NCBI GenBank assembly: GCA_016783105.1 | Contig: JADHXF010000005.1 | Location: 1-44,356, forward strand | Direction: 5' to 3' | DNA: 44,356 bases | Source: Dehalococcoidales bacterium | GTDB lineage: Bacteria; Chloroflexota; Dehalococcoidia; Dehalococcoidales; RBG-16-60-22 | Notes under the pieces: model-generated | The model's database searches: none | What the model was told of the DNA's origin: nothing | Seen by the model: only the letters and a program-made list of their open reading frames with translations | Part shown: piece by piece, positions 35,034 through 44,356 of the stretch | How the letters are laid out: each line of letters begins with the position of its first letter | Position numbering within the stretch: the stretch's first letter is position 1 | Program-made: the position numbers and the translations under genes

Positions 35034-36071
35034 GTGATCAGGCGTCTTGCGATTCGTCAGCTCAATGAGGAAAGGGAGGAAAGCCTCTCCCCGTACGCGG
35101 TGAAAAGCAGGCTCTCCAGAGGAAGGGTGAGAGACGAAGAACCCTGCCCAATGAGAACCGCCTTCCAGCGCGACCGGGACCGCATCATTCACAGCAAGGC
35201 GTTCCGTCGCCTCAAGCACAAGACTCAGGTCTTCATCGCGCCGCTGGGCGACCACTATGTAACCCGCCTGACCCATACCCTAGAAGTCTCCCAGATAGGT
35301 CGTACCATAGCCCGGGCTCTCAACCTGAACGAGGACCTGACCGAGGCGATTGCTCTCGGTCATGACCTCGGGCACACTCCTTTCGGTCACGTTGGCGAAG
35401 ATGTGCTCAACGAGCTCTACACCCCGGGTTTCCGGCACAACGAACAGAGCCTGCGAGTGGTTGACCTCCTGGAAAATGACGGCCACGGGCTCAACCTTAC
35501 TATCGAGGTCAGGGACGGCATTCTGAACCACTCAAAATCCGGGAGCGACGTCCTTGGCGATAGATGGGGAAAAGCAGATACTCTTGAAGGTGACATCGTT
35601 AAAATGGCGGATATTATCGCGTATATCAACCACGACATTGGCGATGCCGCCAGGGCCGGTATTATTACGGAACGCGACCTGCCCCTCGATGCGGTGAGAG
35701 CGCTGGGCATGTCTCATTCACAGCGCATCAACACCATGGTCGGTGACATCATTGATAGCTCGTGGTCGGCCAGCGGTTATGATAAAATAGAAATAGAGAA
35801 CCCGAAGATAACCATGAGCCCCGGGATATTAGATGCCACCAACGTGCTCCGGGAATTCCTCTTTGCACGGGTGTACCACGTGAAGGCCGCCGAGGAGGAA
35901 AGCGAGAAGGCAAGGGAAGTAGTCTGCCGCCTTTACGAGTACTTCACAAAACATAAAGATGGACTGCCGCCGGAGTACCTTACCTATAGCGATGGTACCG
36001 AGCGCAGAGTCGTCGATTACATTGCCGGTATGACTGACCAGTACGCCCAGAGGGTAGCCACGGAGCTTTAA
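35034..36071 (+). CDS. dgt: dNTP triphosphohydrolase (dGTPase family)
   Basis: 345 residues with an HD-type metal site: FRRLKHKTQVFI, then RLTHTLEVSQIGRTIARALN (first His) and EAIALGHDLGHTPFGHVGED (HD pair). HNEQSLRVVDLLE and the VKMADIIAYINHDIGDA aspartate follow. It cleaves dNTPs to nucleoside and triphosphate, helping dNTP balance. The length matches the shorter type II dGTPase-like proteins of Gram-positive and Chloroflexi bacteria, not the 500-residue E. coli Dgt. The start is GTG. It leads an operon with dnaG (32 bases on) and rpoD, an order also seen in clostridia. Confidence 0.92.
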   Translation: MIRRLAIRQLNEEREESLSPYAVKSRLSRGRVRDEEPCPMRTAFQRDRDRIIHSKAFRRLKHKTQVFIAPLGDHYVTRLTHTLEVSQIGRTIARALNLNEDLTEAIALGHDLGHTPFGHVGEDVLNELYTPGFRHNEQSLRVVDLLENDGHGLNLTIEVRDGILNHSKSGSDVLGDRWGKADTLEGDIVKMADIIAYINHDIGDAARAGIITERDLPLDAVRALGMSHSQRINTMVGDIIDSSWSASGYDKIEIENPKITMSPGILDATNVLREFLFARVYHVKAAEEESEKAREVVCRLYEYFTKHKDGLPPEYLTYSDGTERRVVDYIAGMTDQYAQRVATEL

Positions 36072-36103
36072 GCAATGATTGATAAAGGTAATCAGCCGGT
36101 CAA

Positions 36104-37882
36104 ATGAGCGTTATTGACGAAGTCAAACAGAAAACGGATATTGCCAGCATCGTCGGACAGTACGTGGCGCTGAAAAAGGCGGGACGCAATCTGGTTGGGC
36201 TTTGTCCGTTTCACGGCGAAAGAAACCCCTCTTTCTTTGTTTACCCGGAACAGCAGAGCTGGCATTGCTTCGGCTGTAATACCGGCGGCGACGTTTTCTC
36301 CTTCATTATGAAGAAGGAAGGTCTGGACTTCGGCGAAGCGCTGAGCCTTCTTGCTCAGCAGGCAGGCGTTACCATTCCAGCCCGGGCCGGGAGAGATGAA
36401 GAAAAGGAAGAGAAAGAGCGGCTCTATAAAATCAATGAGGCGGCGACCCGGTATTTCCATAACCTGCTTCTCAATTCCTCTGAAGGAGCCAAAGCGAGAA
36501 ATTATTTCCAGGGCCGCGGCTTCACCGACAAAACAGCGTCTGAATTTCAACTGGGCTACAGCTCAAACAAATGGGACGACCTGAAAAAGTACCTCCAGGA
36601 GCAGGGCTACACAGAGGACGAACTGGTAAAAGCTGGCCTGCTGGTTGAATCGGAGAGCGGCCGAATCTTTGACCGCTTCCGCAACAAGCTGATGTTCCCC
36701 ATCCTGGATATTAAAAGGCACGTGATTGGCTTCGGTGCCAGGGTACTTGATGACTCGCAGCCCAAGTATGTTAACTCGCCGCAGACACCCGCTTTTAACA
36801 AGAGCAGCAGCCTTTACGGCATCAACCTGGCCTCGGCCGCCATCAGGCAGCAGGACACGGCGGTCATCGTCGAGGGCTACGTCGATGTTATTACCGCCCA
36901 TCAGAACGGCTTCAATAACGTGGTCGCCTCCATGGGCACCTCGGTTACGGAAGCGCAGGTTAGCTCATTGAAAAGGCTGACCAGGAACCTGGTACTGGCC
37001 CTTGATGCCGACGCTGCCGGTGAGGAAGCCATGCTGCGAGGCGTGAGTTATGAAAACATCATTGAATCCGAGATAAGAGTTGCCGTTCTGCCTCAGGGGA
37101 AAGACCCGGATGATGTGGTCAAGGAAGATGCTGACGCCTGGCGCAGATTGCTTTCAGAGGCACCGCCGATTGTGGACTATACCATTAATATTATTGCCGG
37201 CAAGCTTGACCTGGACACGGCCAGAGACAAGTCACGGGTAGTGAAGGAGTTGCTTCCTGTAATCATTGCAATGAATGACAAAGTTCGCCAGGCGCATTAT
37301 ATACAAAAGCTGGCCCAACTGGTCAAAGTTGACGAACGCACCATTGAGGCCGAACTTAGCCGACTAAAACCAGGCCCGGAACGCAAAAGAGTCGCGGTAT
37401 CAGCACCGGAAAAGGCCACGGACACCCCACGTGCCCTATTGTCCAATCGCCTTGAAGAAGACTACCTTGCCCTTTTATTGCAGCATCCAGAGCTTAAAAC
37501 AAATACCAGGGCTATTCCCCCGGAATACTTCCTCAACAGTGAAAACAGAGAGGTCTTTATTACCTGGAACAAGATAGAAGACCTGGCCAAGCTCAGAGAT
37601 GCCCTGGACACGACCCTTCATGAGCATCTGGACGTAATCGCCAGCCGGGAGCTACCATCCAACCGTCTGGACGAGAGGGATGCTGACTACCGTCACCGCC
37701 TAGAGAAAAGGTACTATAAGAAGTTAGCCGAGGAAATAGGGGGAATACTGGCCGTTGAAGCTGAAGAAAAAGGTTCTGGTGCTGATGTTGCTAAACTTGA
37801 TGAGATAGGTATAGAATATTCACTCCATTTAAAGGAATTATATGATAGAGAAAACCGGAAGCGGTTGGAGAGCAGGAGGTAA
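36104..37882 (+). CDS. dnaG: DNA primase
   Basis: The 592-residue protein synthesises RNA primers for replication. The N-terminal CHC2 zinc finger is LCPFHGERNPSFFVYPEQQS followed by WHCFGCNTGGDV. The catalytic TOPRIM domain has IVEGYVDVITAHQNG and LALDADAAGEEAMLRG near residues 260-310. The C-terminal region is a divergent DnaB-interacting domain with charged helices. Its stop is three bases before the rpoD ATG, and the rpoD ribosome site (AGGAGG) lies within its last codons. Confidence 0.95.
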   Translation: MSVIDEVKQKTDIASIVGQYVALKKAGRNLVGLCPFHGERNPSFFVYPEQQSWHCFGCNTGGDVFSFIMKKEGLDFGEALSLLAQQAGVTIPARAGRDEEKEEKERLYKINEAATRYFHNLLLNSSEGAKARNYFQGRGFTDKTASEFQLGYSSNKWDDLKKYLQEQGYTEDELVKAGLLVESESGRIFDRFRNKLMFPILDIKRHVIGFGARVLDDSQPKYVNSPQTPAFNKSSSLYGINLASAAIRQQDTAVIVEGYVDVITAHQNGFNNVVASMGTSVTEAQVSSLKRLTRNLVLALDADAAGEEAMLRGVSYENIIESEIRVAVLPQGKDPDDVVKEDADAWRRLLSEAPPIVDYTINIIAGKLDLDTARDKSRVVKELLPVIIAMNDKVRQAHYIQKLAQLVKVDERTIEAELSRLKPGPERKRVAVSAPEKATDTPRALLSNRLEEDYLALLLQHPELKTNTRAIPPEYFLNSENREVFITWNKIEDLAKLRDALDTTLHEHLDVIASRELPSNRLDERDADYRHRLEKRYYKKLAEEIGGILAVEAEEKGSGADVAKLDEIGIEYSLHLKELYDRENRKRLESRR

Positions 37883-37885
37883 GAT

Positions 37886-39415
<1,530 letters not shown>

Positions 39416-39418
39416 AGG

Positions 39419-40747
39419 CTAGCGGAACATCCCCATCATGTTCCGCGGCAGTTTACCTTTAATCCCCATCTTCATCAGCTTTTGCATCTGCTGAAACTGG
39501 TTGAGCAGCTGGTTCACATCATGCGTCTGGACACCGCTGCCGCAGGCGATGCGCCGCCGCCGTCTCCCCCCGATGATTCCCGGGCTGTGCCTTTCCCCCG
39601 GGGTCATGGAAAGTATCATCGCCTCCACTTTCTGCAACTGCTTATCCTCGGTGCCATCCGGGAGTTTCGCCGCCAGGCGGGATACGCCGGGCAGCATGTC
39701 CAGCAACTGTCCCACCGGCCCCATCTGCTTTACCGTCCGGAGCTGTGATAGAAAGTCCTCCAGGTCAAAGCCGGCTTTTTCGACCTTCCTTTTCAGCTCC
39801 TCGGCCTGGCTTTCGTCGAAGACCGCCTCCGCCTTTTCGATAAAGGTGAGCACATCCCCCATCCCCAGAAGGCGCGAGGCCAGGCGGTCGGGATAGAAGG
39901 GTTCCAGAGCCTCCACCTTCTCCCCGACGCCAATGAATTTAATGGGCACGCCGCTCACCCAGCGGATGGAAAGCGCGGCTCCACCCCTTGCATCACCATC
40001 CATCTTGGTCAGGATAAGCCCGGTAAGATTCACTCTGGCATGAAAGTCCTCGGCGCTGCGCACCGCATCCTGGCCGGTCATGGCATCAACCACCAGCAGC
40101 ACCTCGGCCGGACTCAAAGCCTTTTTCACCTCGGCCAGCTCCTTCATCATTTCCTCATCGATATGGAGTCGGCCCGCGGTATCAACAATTACCCAGTTGG
40201 CCGCCAGCGATTTCGCTTTCGCCAGCGCGCGAGTGCAGACATCTTTGCTCGCCATGCTGGTGCTTTCACTGTAAACCGGAATATCCAGTTGCTTGCCCAG
40301 GGTAACCAGCTGTTCGATAGCCGCCGGACGCCGATTGTCCGCCGCTACCAGCATGGGGCGCTGGCCGGAATGTTTTAGATGAAGTGCCAGCTTGGCCGCC
40401 GTGGTCGTCTTGCCGCTCCCCTGCAACCCGACGAGCATCGCCACGAAAGGCGATTGGCCGGAAGCGTTTAATCGACTTGGCTCCCTGCCTAGCGTGGCAA
40501 TAAGTTCTTCATTGACGATTTTCACCACCTGCTGGCCGGGGGTCAGGCTCTGCCGGACTTCCGCGCCGACGGCGCGCTCCCGCACCCTGCCGATGAAGTC
40601 CTTGACCACCTTGAAGTTGACATCGGCTTCCAGGAGGGCCAGGCGCACCTGCCGCAGCCCCTCGTCAATGTCCTTCTCCGTCAGCTTTCCCTTATTGCCC
40701 AGGAGACGGAATACTTTACTTAATTTATCGCTGAGAATTTCAAACAT
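39419..40747 (-). CDS. ffh: Signal recognition particle GTPase Ffh (SRP54)
   Basis: The 442-residue protein binds 4.5S/6S RNA and signal sequences and delivers ribosomes to FtsY. The N domain is followed by the G domain: GLQGSGKTTTAAKLALHLKH (G1), VDTAGRLHIDEEMMKE (G3), TKMDGDARGGAALSI (G4) and GVGEKVEALEPF (G5). The M domain has the signal-peptide-binding methionines (QQMQKLMKMGIKGKLPRNMM). RNA-binding arginines appear as GGRRRRRIACGSG, where most Ffh have S-R-x-x-R-I-A-x-G-S-G. The C-terminus is GMFR. Confidence 0.96.
   Translation of the reverse strand: MFEILSDKLSKVFRLLGNKGKLTEKDIDEGLRQVRLALLEADVNFKVVKDFIGRVRERAVGAEVRQSLTPGQQVVKIVNEELIATLGREPSRLNASGQSPFVAMLVGLQGSGKTTTAAKLALHLKHSGQRPMLVAADNRRPAAIEQLVTLGKQLDIPVYSESTSMASKDVCTRALAKAKSLAANWVIVDTAGRLHIDEEMMKELAEVKKALSPAEVLLVVDAMTGQDAVRSAEDFHARVNLTGLILTKMDGDARGGAALSIRWVSGVPIKFIGVGEKVEALEPFYPDRLASRLLGMGDVLTFIEKAEAVFDESQAEELKRKVEKAGFDLEDFLSQLRTVKQMGPVGQLLDMLPGVSRLAAKLPDGTEDKQLQKVEAMILSMTPGERHSPGIIGGRRRRRIACGSGVQTHDVNQLLNQFQQMQKLMKMGIKGKLPRNMMGMFR
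39422..39446. terminator. Perfect 9-bp hairpin at the rpoD/ffh convergence
   Basis: GCGGAACAT (39422-39430), a 7-base loop and ATGTTCCGC (39438-39446) form a perfect stem. It overlaps the last codons of ffh, seven bases after the rpoD stop, in a gap of only three bases between convergent genes. Neither side has a strong T-run, so a bidirectional terminator is possible but weakly supported; part of the symmetry follows from the coding of N-M-M-G-M-F-R. Confidence 0.35.
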
Positions 40748-40846
40748 CTATAAGTTCATTCTAGTTAAGTATACGCCTGAACGTCAAGCAACCAGGATTC
40801 CATCGAAATATTATTCCCGTTTATAAACAAACAGCCCTCTGGATTA

Positions 40847-40855
40847 TGCTAAAAT
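40847..40855 (+). promoter_or_regulatory. Extended -10 promoter of the sbcC-like gene
   Basis: TGC-TAAAAT at 40847-40855 lies 32 bases before the ATG at 40888, with a TGGAG ribosome site between. No -35 is clear. Confidence 0.5.
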
Positions 40856-40887
40856 AGTTACCGAATGAAACTTTCTGGAGCTTGCCC

Positions 40888-43458
40888 ATGATTCCCCTTA
40901 ATCTCAAACTGCGCAACTTCATGTGCTACCGTGATAACGTGCCGCCGCTTTCCTTTGACGGCATTCATACCGCCTGCCTTGCCGGCGACAACGGCAATGG
41001 CAAATCAGCGCTCGTTGACGCCATGACCTGGGCGCTGTGGGGAAGGGCCAGAGCCAGGGGCGATGACGACCTGATTCACACCGGCCAGAAGGAGATGGAG
41101 GTAGAGTTTGATTTTGCCGTCGGGGGGCAGCCGTACCGCATTATCCGCAAGCGCGCCAGGCCCAAACGCACCAGCGCCGCCGGCCAGTCGATACTCGAAT
41201 TTCAAATGGCCACCAACGGCGTTTACAAGTCAATCAGCGGCAACAGCATCGCCCAGACGCAGCAGAAAATCACCGACACGCTGCACATGGATTATGACAC
41301 TTTCATCAACAGCGCGTTTTTGCGCCAGGGTCATGCCGATGAGTTCACCACCAAGCGCCCTACCGAACGCAAGGAGGTACTGGCCAGCATACTGGGGCTT
41401 GCTTACTACGACCAGCTTGAGGATAAAGCCAGAGAGCTTGCCCGACAAGAGGAATTTGAGAAAGCAGGGCTGGAAAACACGCTGAGGGACATCAGCGCTG
41501 AACTGGCCCTCAAGCCTGACTACGAGGCAGAGCTGGAAAAGGCGCAGCACGTTCTTGCCCAGGTTGAAGACGTGGCCAGAGAGAAAGAAAGCAAGCTCAA
41601 CGAACTGCGCCAGCAAAAGGACGTGCTGGAAAACAAGAAAGTACAGCTCGACCAGCTGGAAGCGGCCATCCGCGACCGTCAAAGAAGCCTGGAACTGCTG
41701 GAAGCACAGGCCGGCCAGCTTCAATCGCGCATCAAAGAATACGAGGCGCTCATTGCCCGACGCGACACGATAGAGTCAGGCTACAAACAGTATAACGAGG
41801 CTAAAAAACGTTTTGATGAGCTCGACCAGAAGTTTCGCCATTCCGTAAACCTGGAAAAGCAAAAAACACAACTGGAAAGCAGGATAAAGGAAGCCAGCCA
41901 GAACCTGCTCACGGGACATGCCATCGTACAGGAACGGGTTAAGGACCTGGAAAACAGGATAGCCGAATTCGCCCGGAAACAGGGACAGATGCAGCAACTT
42001 CAAGCGCAGATGGGCAGCCTGACGGAGAACGAAGAAGCGCTGCGTCAGAAGAAAAAACTGGGCCAGGAATTGCAGGCGGCGGTCAACTATATAGAATCCA
42101 GCATAAGCCAGCTGGAACAGGAGTTGAAAGAACTGGAGGGGAAAATCGACCTTCTGGCCACGCAGACGGAAGCGAAATGTCCCCTCTGTGAAACTGAACT
42201 TGGTGTCGAAGGTCTGAAACTCATTGCCGCGAAATACACCGCCGAGAAAAAGGGTAAAATCGATGCACTGACATCGAGTCGAGTTGAGATTGACCGGAAA
42301 AGAAGCGAGCTCGAATCATTGAATCATGAAGTCGCCCTTCTGGAGACACAGCTGAACCAGGACAAAGTCAACTTGCAGAGCCAGGCCAGTATCCTCAATA
42401 AAGAGGCTAATGAAGCCGCCGACGCCAGGAAACAGTTGACTGCGGAGAGAGAGCGGTTATCTGAAATTGAACAGCAACTGGTGAAAAAGGACTTTGCCAG
42501 CCGGGAGCAGGAGATACTGGGAGAAATCGAACAGCAACTGGCCACGCTGGACTATGACGCCGGGCAGCACGAACAGCTGAGACAACAACTGCAGGAATTG
42601 GGACAATATGAAAGCCCGATGCGTAAGCTGGAAGAAGCTGACCGCCTCATCGACCAGGAGAAAGAGGCGATGTCACAGGCGGAGACGCATGCCCGGGAAC
42701 TGCGCACGAGCGTGGAGTCTGACGGCCGGAAAAGAGAGGCGTTAGCCAGAGAGCTTGAAGTCCTGCCCCGGTTCATCGCTGAGATAGCTGACGCCGAAAA
42801 CGAGTACCGGGGGCTGGAGCAGCAGCAAAAGCAGGCGCAGGAAGCGCTTTGGAACGTCAAAGCCAGGCTGCAGCACTGCGACGAACTGGAAAAGAGGCAA
42901 AGGGAAAAGGAAAAAGCACTGGCGCAATCGGCAAAAGAGGAGACCATCTATAAGGAGCTGGTCAGAGCCTTCGGCAAGAGCGGCATACAGGCCCTGCTCA
43001 TTGAAATAGCCCTCCCGGAGATAGAAATTGAGGCCAACAGGCTCCTCGGGCGGATGACAGATAACCGGATGCACGTTAAATTTGAGACGCAGCGCGAGAC
43101 CAAAAAGGGCGATGTCGTGGAAACCCTTGATATCACCATTTCTGACGAACTGGGTACTAGAAATTATGAGATGTTCAGCGGCGGCGAGGCTTTCCGCATC
43201 AACTTTGCCATCCGCATCGCGCTGTCCAGACTATTGGCCAGACGGGCCGGGGCACCTTTACCCACGCTGATTATCGATGAAGGTTTCGGCACACAGGACA
43301 GCACCGGTATTGAGAAACTGAAAGAAGCGATTAATTCCATTCAGGATGATTTTGAGAGAATACTGGTCATTACCCATATCGAGGAACTGAGGGATGCCTT
43401 CCCCACCCGCATTGATGTGGTTAAAACGGGCGAAGGCTCAACGCTGTCGATAAATTAG
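40888..43458 (+). CDS. sbcC: SbcC/Rad50-type SMC ATPase
   Basis: The 856-residue protein has the Rad50/SbcC layout: N-terminal ATPase half (LAGDNGNGKSALVDAMTWAL, Walker A near residue 40), a long coiled coil rich in Glu, Gln and Leu, a zinc hook CPLCETELG near residue 430, a second coiled coil, and the C-terminal half with EMFSGGEAFRINFAIRIALS (signature) and LPTLIIDEGFGTQDS (Walker B). It works with the nuclease SbcD/Mre11 on DNA ends and hairpins. No sbcD is in the window; the gene upstream is the divergent ffh. ATG 40888 is chosen because TGGAG lies seven bases upstream. Confidence 0.92.
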   Translation: MIPLNLKLRNFMCYRDNVPPLSFDGIHTACLAGDNGNGKSALVDAMTWALWGRARARGDDDLIHTGQKEMEVEFDFAVGGQPYRIIRKRARPKRTSAAGQSILEFQMATNGVYKSISGNSIAQTQQKITDTLHMDYDTFINSAFLRQGHADEFTTKRPTERKEVLASILGLAYYDQLEDKARELARQEEFEKAGLENTLRDISAELALKPDYEAELEKAQHVLAQVEDVAREKESKLNELRQQKDVLENKKVQLDQLEAAIRDRQRSLELLEAQAGQLQSRIKEYEALIARRDTIESGYKQYNEAKKRFDELDQKFRHSVNLEKQKTQLESRIKEASQNLLTGHAIVQERVKDLENRIAEFARKQGQMQQLQAQMGSLTENEEALRQKKKLGQELQAAVNYIESSISQLEQELKELEGKIDLLATQTEAKCPLCETELGVEGLKLIAAKYTAEKKGKIDALTSSRVEIDRKRSELESLNHEVALLETQLNQDKVNLQSQASILNKEANEAADARKQLTAERERLSEIEQQLVKKDFASREQEILGEIEQQLATLDYDAGQHEQLRQQLQELGQYESPMRKLEEADRLIDQEKEAMSQAETHARELRTSVESDGRKREALARELEVLPRFIAEIADAENEYRGLEQQQKQAQEALWNVKARLQHCDELEKRQREKEKALAQSAKEETIYKELVRAFGKSGIQALLIEIALPEIEIEANRLLGRMTDNRMHVKFETQRETKKGDVVETLDITISDELGTRNYEMFSGGEAFRINFAIRIALSRLLARRAGAPLPTLIIDEGFGTQDSTGIEKLKEAINSIQDDFERILVITHIEELRDAFPTRIDVVKTGEGSTLSIN

Positions 43459-43461
43459 CCG

Positions 43462-44013
43462 CTAAAGACCCAGGGTCGCCGCAATTTTTTTCATCGCCTC
43501 CAGGCCCAGGCCGATAAATTCGTCGAGCTCCAGTCCAATATCGCAACAGCGCGCAATCTGCTCCCGATTTGCCCCGGCGGCAAAGCTCTTCTCCTTGAAT
43601 CTCTTTTTTATCGAGCTCACTTCCAGCCCGGCCAGCTCCTTATCGGGATGAACCAGCGCCGCGGCCACAATCAGACCGGTGAGCGGGTCAGCGCAGAAAA
43701 GTGCCCGGTCAAGCTTTGTCTCCAGAGGCACACCATGCCTTTCGTTGTGGGCCAGAATGGCGTGGGCCATGGCCTCACTGGCGCCAAGTTCTCTCACCAG
43801 GTCGGCACCAAGCCTGCTGTGGCTGCTCATGTCGCCGTCGGTCAGCTCCACATCAATATCATGTAGCAAACCGGCAAGACCCCATTCCGTCTCATCCTCG
43901 TCAAAACGCCTGGCCAGCGCCCGCATAATCGCCTCGGTCGCCAGCATGTGCTTGATCAAGTTCCTGTTCTCCACATTGGCCCTGATGGAGTCAAGCGCTT
44001 CTTCCCGGTCCAT
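43462..44013 (-). CDS. HD-domain phosphohydrolase
   Basis: The 183-residue protein is a single HD domain: KHMLATEAIMRALARRF (first His), WGLAGLLHDIDVELTDGD (HD pair) and AHAILAHNERHGVP, then RALFCADPLTGLIVAAALVH with the distal aspartate. This subgroup resembles small HDIG hydrolases annotated as hydrolases of unknown substrate, and is distinct from the dGTPase upstream. It is convergent with sbcC, three bases away. A downstream-type partner is not evident; a 70-residue frame ends four bases upstream of its ATG. Confidence 0.85.
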   Translation of the reverse strand: MDREEALDSIRANVENRNLIKHMLATEAIMRALARRFDEDETEWGLAGLLHDIDVELTDGDMSSHSRLGADLVRELGASEAMAHAILAHNERHGVPLETKLDRALFCADPLTGLIVAAALVHPDKELAGLEVSSIKKRFKEKSFAAGANREQIARCCDIGLELDEFIGLGLEAMKKIAATLGL

Positions 44014-44016
44014 ACG

Positions 44017-44229
44017 TCACTTCCTTCCCGTATTTAATAATACTAATAAGAACCCTGATTTAGTAACACCGATATGGCAACAGGTTATCCATTTTTGTTG
44101 TTCAGGAGTGGCTTCACGGTCGAAATCAGCAGCAGGCCAGTTACGCTGAATATCAGGATGGGCATAGTGGACCAGCCGCTTCAGCCAAACATTTTCTGAA
44201 AGGTCTATCTGATCAATAATCTGAACCAT
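44017..44229 (-). CDS. Hypothetical 70-residue protein
   Basis: ATG at 44229; the product begins MVQIIDQIDLSENVWLKRLV and has HPDIQRNWPAADFDREATPE in the middle, then a short hydrophobic tail (GFLLVLLNTGRK). It is four bases from the HD-domain gene on the same strand, which favours a real gene, but no ribosome site is seen upstream and no family is recognised. It could be the end of a decayed gene. Confidence 0.35.
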   Translation of the reverse strand: MVQIIDQIDLSENVWLKRLVHYAHPDIQRNWPAADFDREATPEQQKWITCCHIGVTKSGFLLVLLNTGRK

Positions 44230-44258
44230 TAATTATTAATGAAAATCAGGAGATAAAG

Positions 44259-44356
44259 ATGCATGTATTATGGGGTATATTAATTGTTCTTGCAGGTCTT
44301 TTCTTATTTATCTGTGGCAGTTTAAAAAGCAATTTTATTATATATCGGTTATTAGT
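44259..44356 (+). CDS. Small membrane protein, 5' part
   Basis: ATG at 44259 follows AGGAG (44248-44252) and opens a frame that runs off the window after 32 codons. It reads one hydrophobic helix (LWGILIVLAGLFLFICGSLK) and then SNFIIYRLLV. The G-S-x-K-S-x-F-I-I-Y-R-L-L pattern resembles short conserved membrane proteins of unknown function. It is divergent from the 70-residue frame. Confidence 0.6.
   Translation, partial: MHVLWGILIVLAGLFLFICGSLKSNFIIYRLL

Overview
The window is a contiguous piece of bacterial chromosome of medium-high GC. It carries an AT-richer, decayed stretch at about 1.06-6.5 kb. The style of the proteins and the gene mix fit an anaerobic member of Chloroflexota, most likely Dehalococcoidia or a near relative. 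That mix is a DUF1616 membrane protein, an AtpZ-type ATPase accessory protein, a monomethylamine-methyltransferase-like corrinoid system, AMP-forming acetyl-CoA synthetase and a dgt-dnaG-rpoD cluster. This placement is an inference from gene content and has not been tested with a marker gene.

Layout. (1) 1-1059: 3' part of serS and a 57-residue membrane peptide. (2) 1123-6487: an accessory region with a malate/lactate-type dehydrogenase, a decayed IS110 transposase, a DUF1616 membrane protein, two sugar/cell-envelope genes cut off tail-to-tail at one junction, a phosphoheptose isomerase, two uncertain small genes and the C-terminal half of a tyrosine recombinase. It ends against a tRNA-Ser(UGA) gene. 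(3) 6640-12225: rluB, then a minus-strand set with a peptide-type ABC solute-binding lipoprotein, an isocitrate/isopropylmalate-family dehydrogenase, an aldo/keto-reductase-ferredoxin protein and an alpha/beta hydrolase. (4) 12369-15482: a compact plus-strand operon of DapA-family aldolase, enolase-superfamily dehydratase and phosphotriesterase-family lactonase/esterase, which together look like a sugar-acid or lactone degradation route. (5) 22659-15506, minus strand: nfi, prfB (with a programmed +1 frameshift), a peptidase-MA-type protein, radC, a corrinoid protein and two tandem MtmB-family methyltransferases that lack the pyrrolysine codon.

(6) 22769-23968: rpsP-khpA-rimM. The khpA start region has been multiplied as a 36-bp tandem repeat. 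(7) 33743-23973, minus strand: a complete F-type ATP synthase operon (atpZ-B-E-small ORF-F-H | CNBD protein-acs | A-G-D-C). It is split by a cyclic-nucleotide-binding-like gene and an acetyl-CoA synthetase gene, and it holds an extra 35-residue membrane peptide between atpE and atpF. (8) 34815-33899: a bifunctional-nuclease-domain protein and a zinc-ribbon-like protein. (9) 35034-39415: dgt-dnaG-rpoD. (10) 39419-44356: ffh, an SbcC/Rad50-type ATPase, an HD-domain protein, a small unknown and the start of a membrane peptide.

The most unusual points are the acs/CNBD insertion and the small membrane ORF in the ATP synthase operon, the paired non-pyrrolysine MtmB homologues with their own corrinoid protein, and the 36-bp repeat that carries the Shine-Dalgarno and start codon of khpA. 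If the methyltransferase system feeds methyl groups into the tetrahydrofolate branch of a Wood-Ljungdahl pathway, the acetyl-CoA synthetase beside the ATP synthase would be a natural energy-conserving end point. That link is inference. No CRISPR array, rRNA gene or intact transposon was seen.
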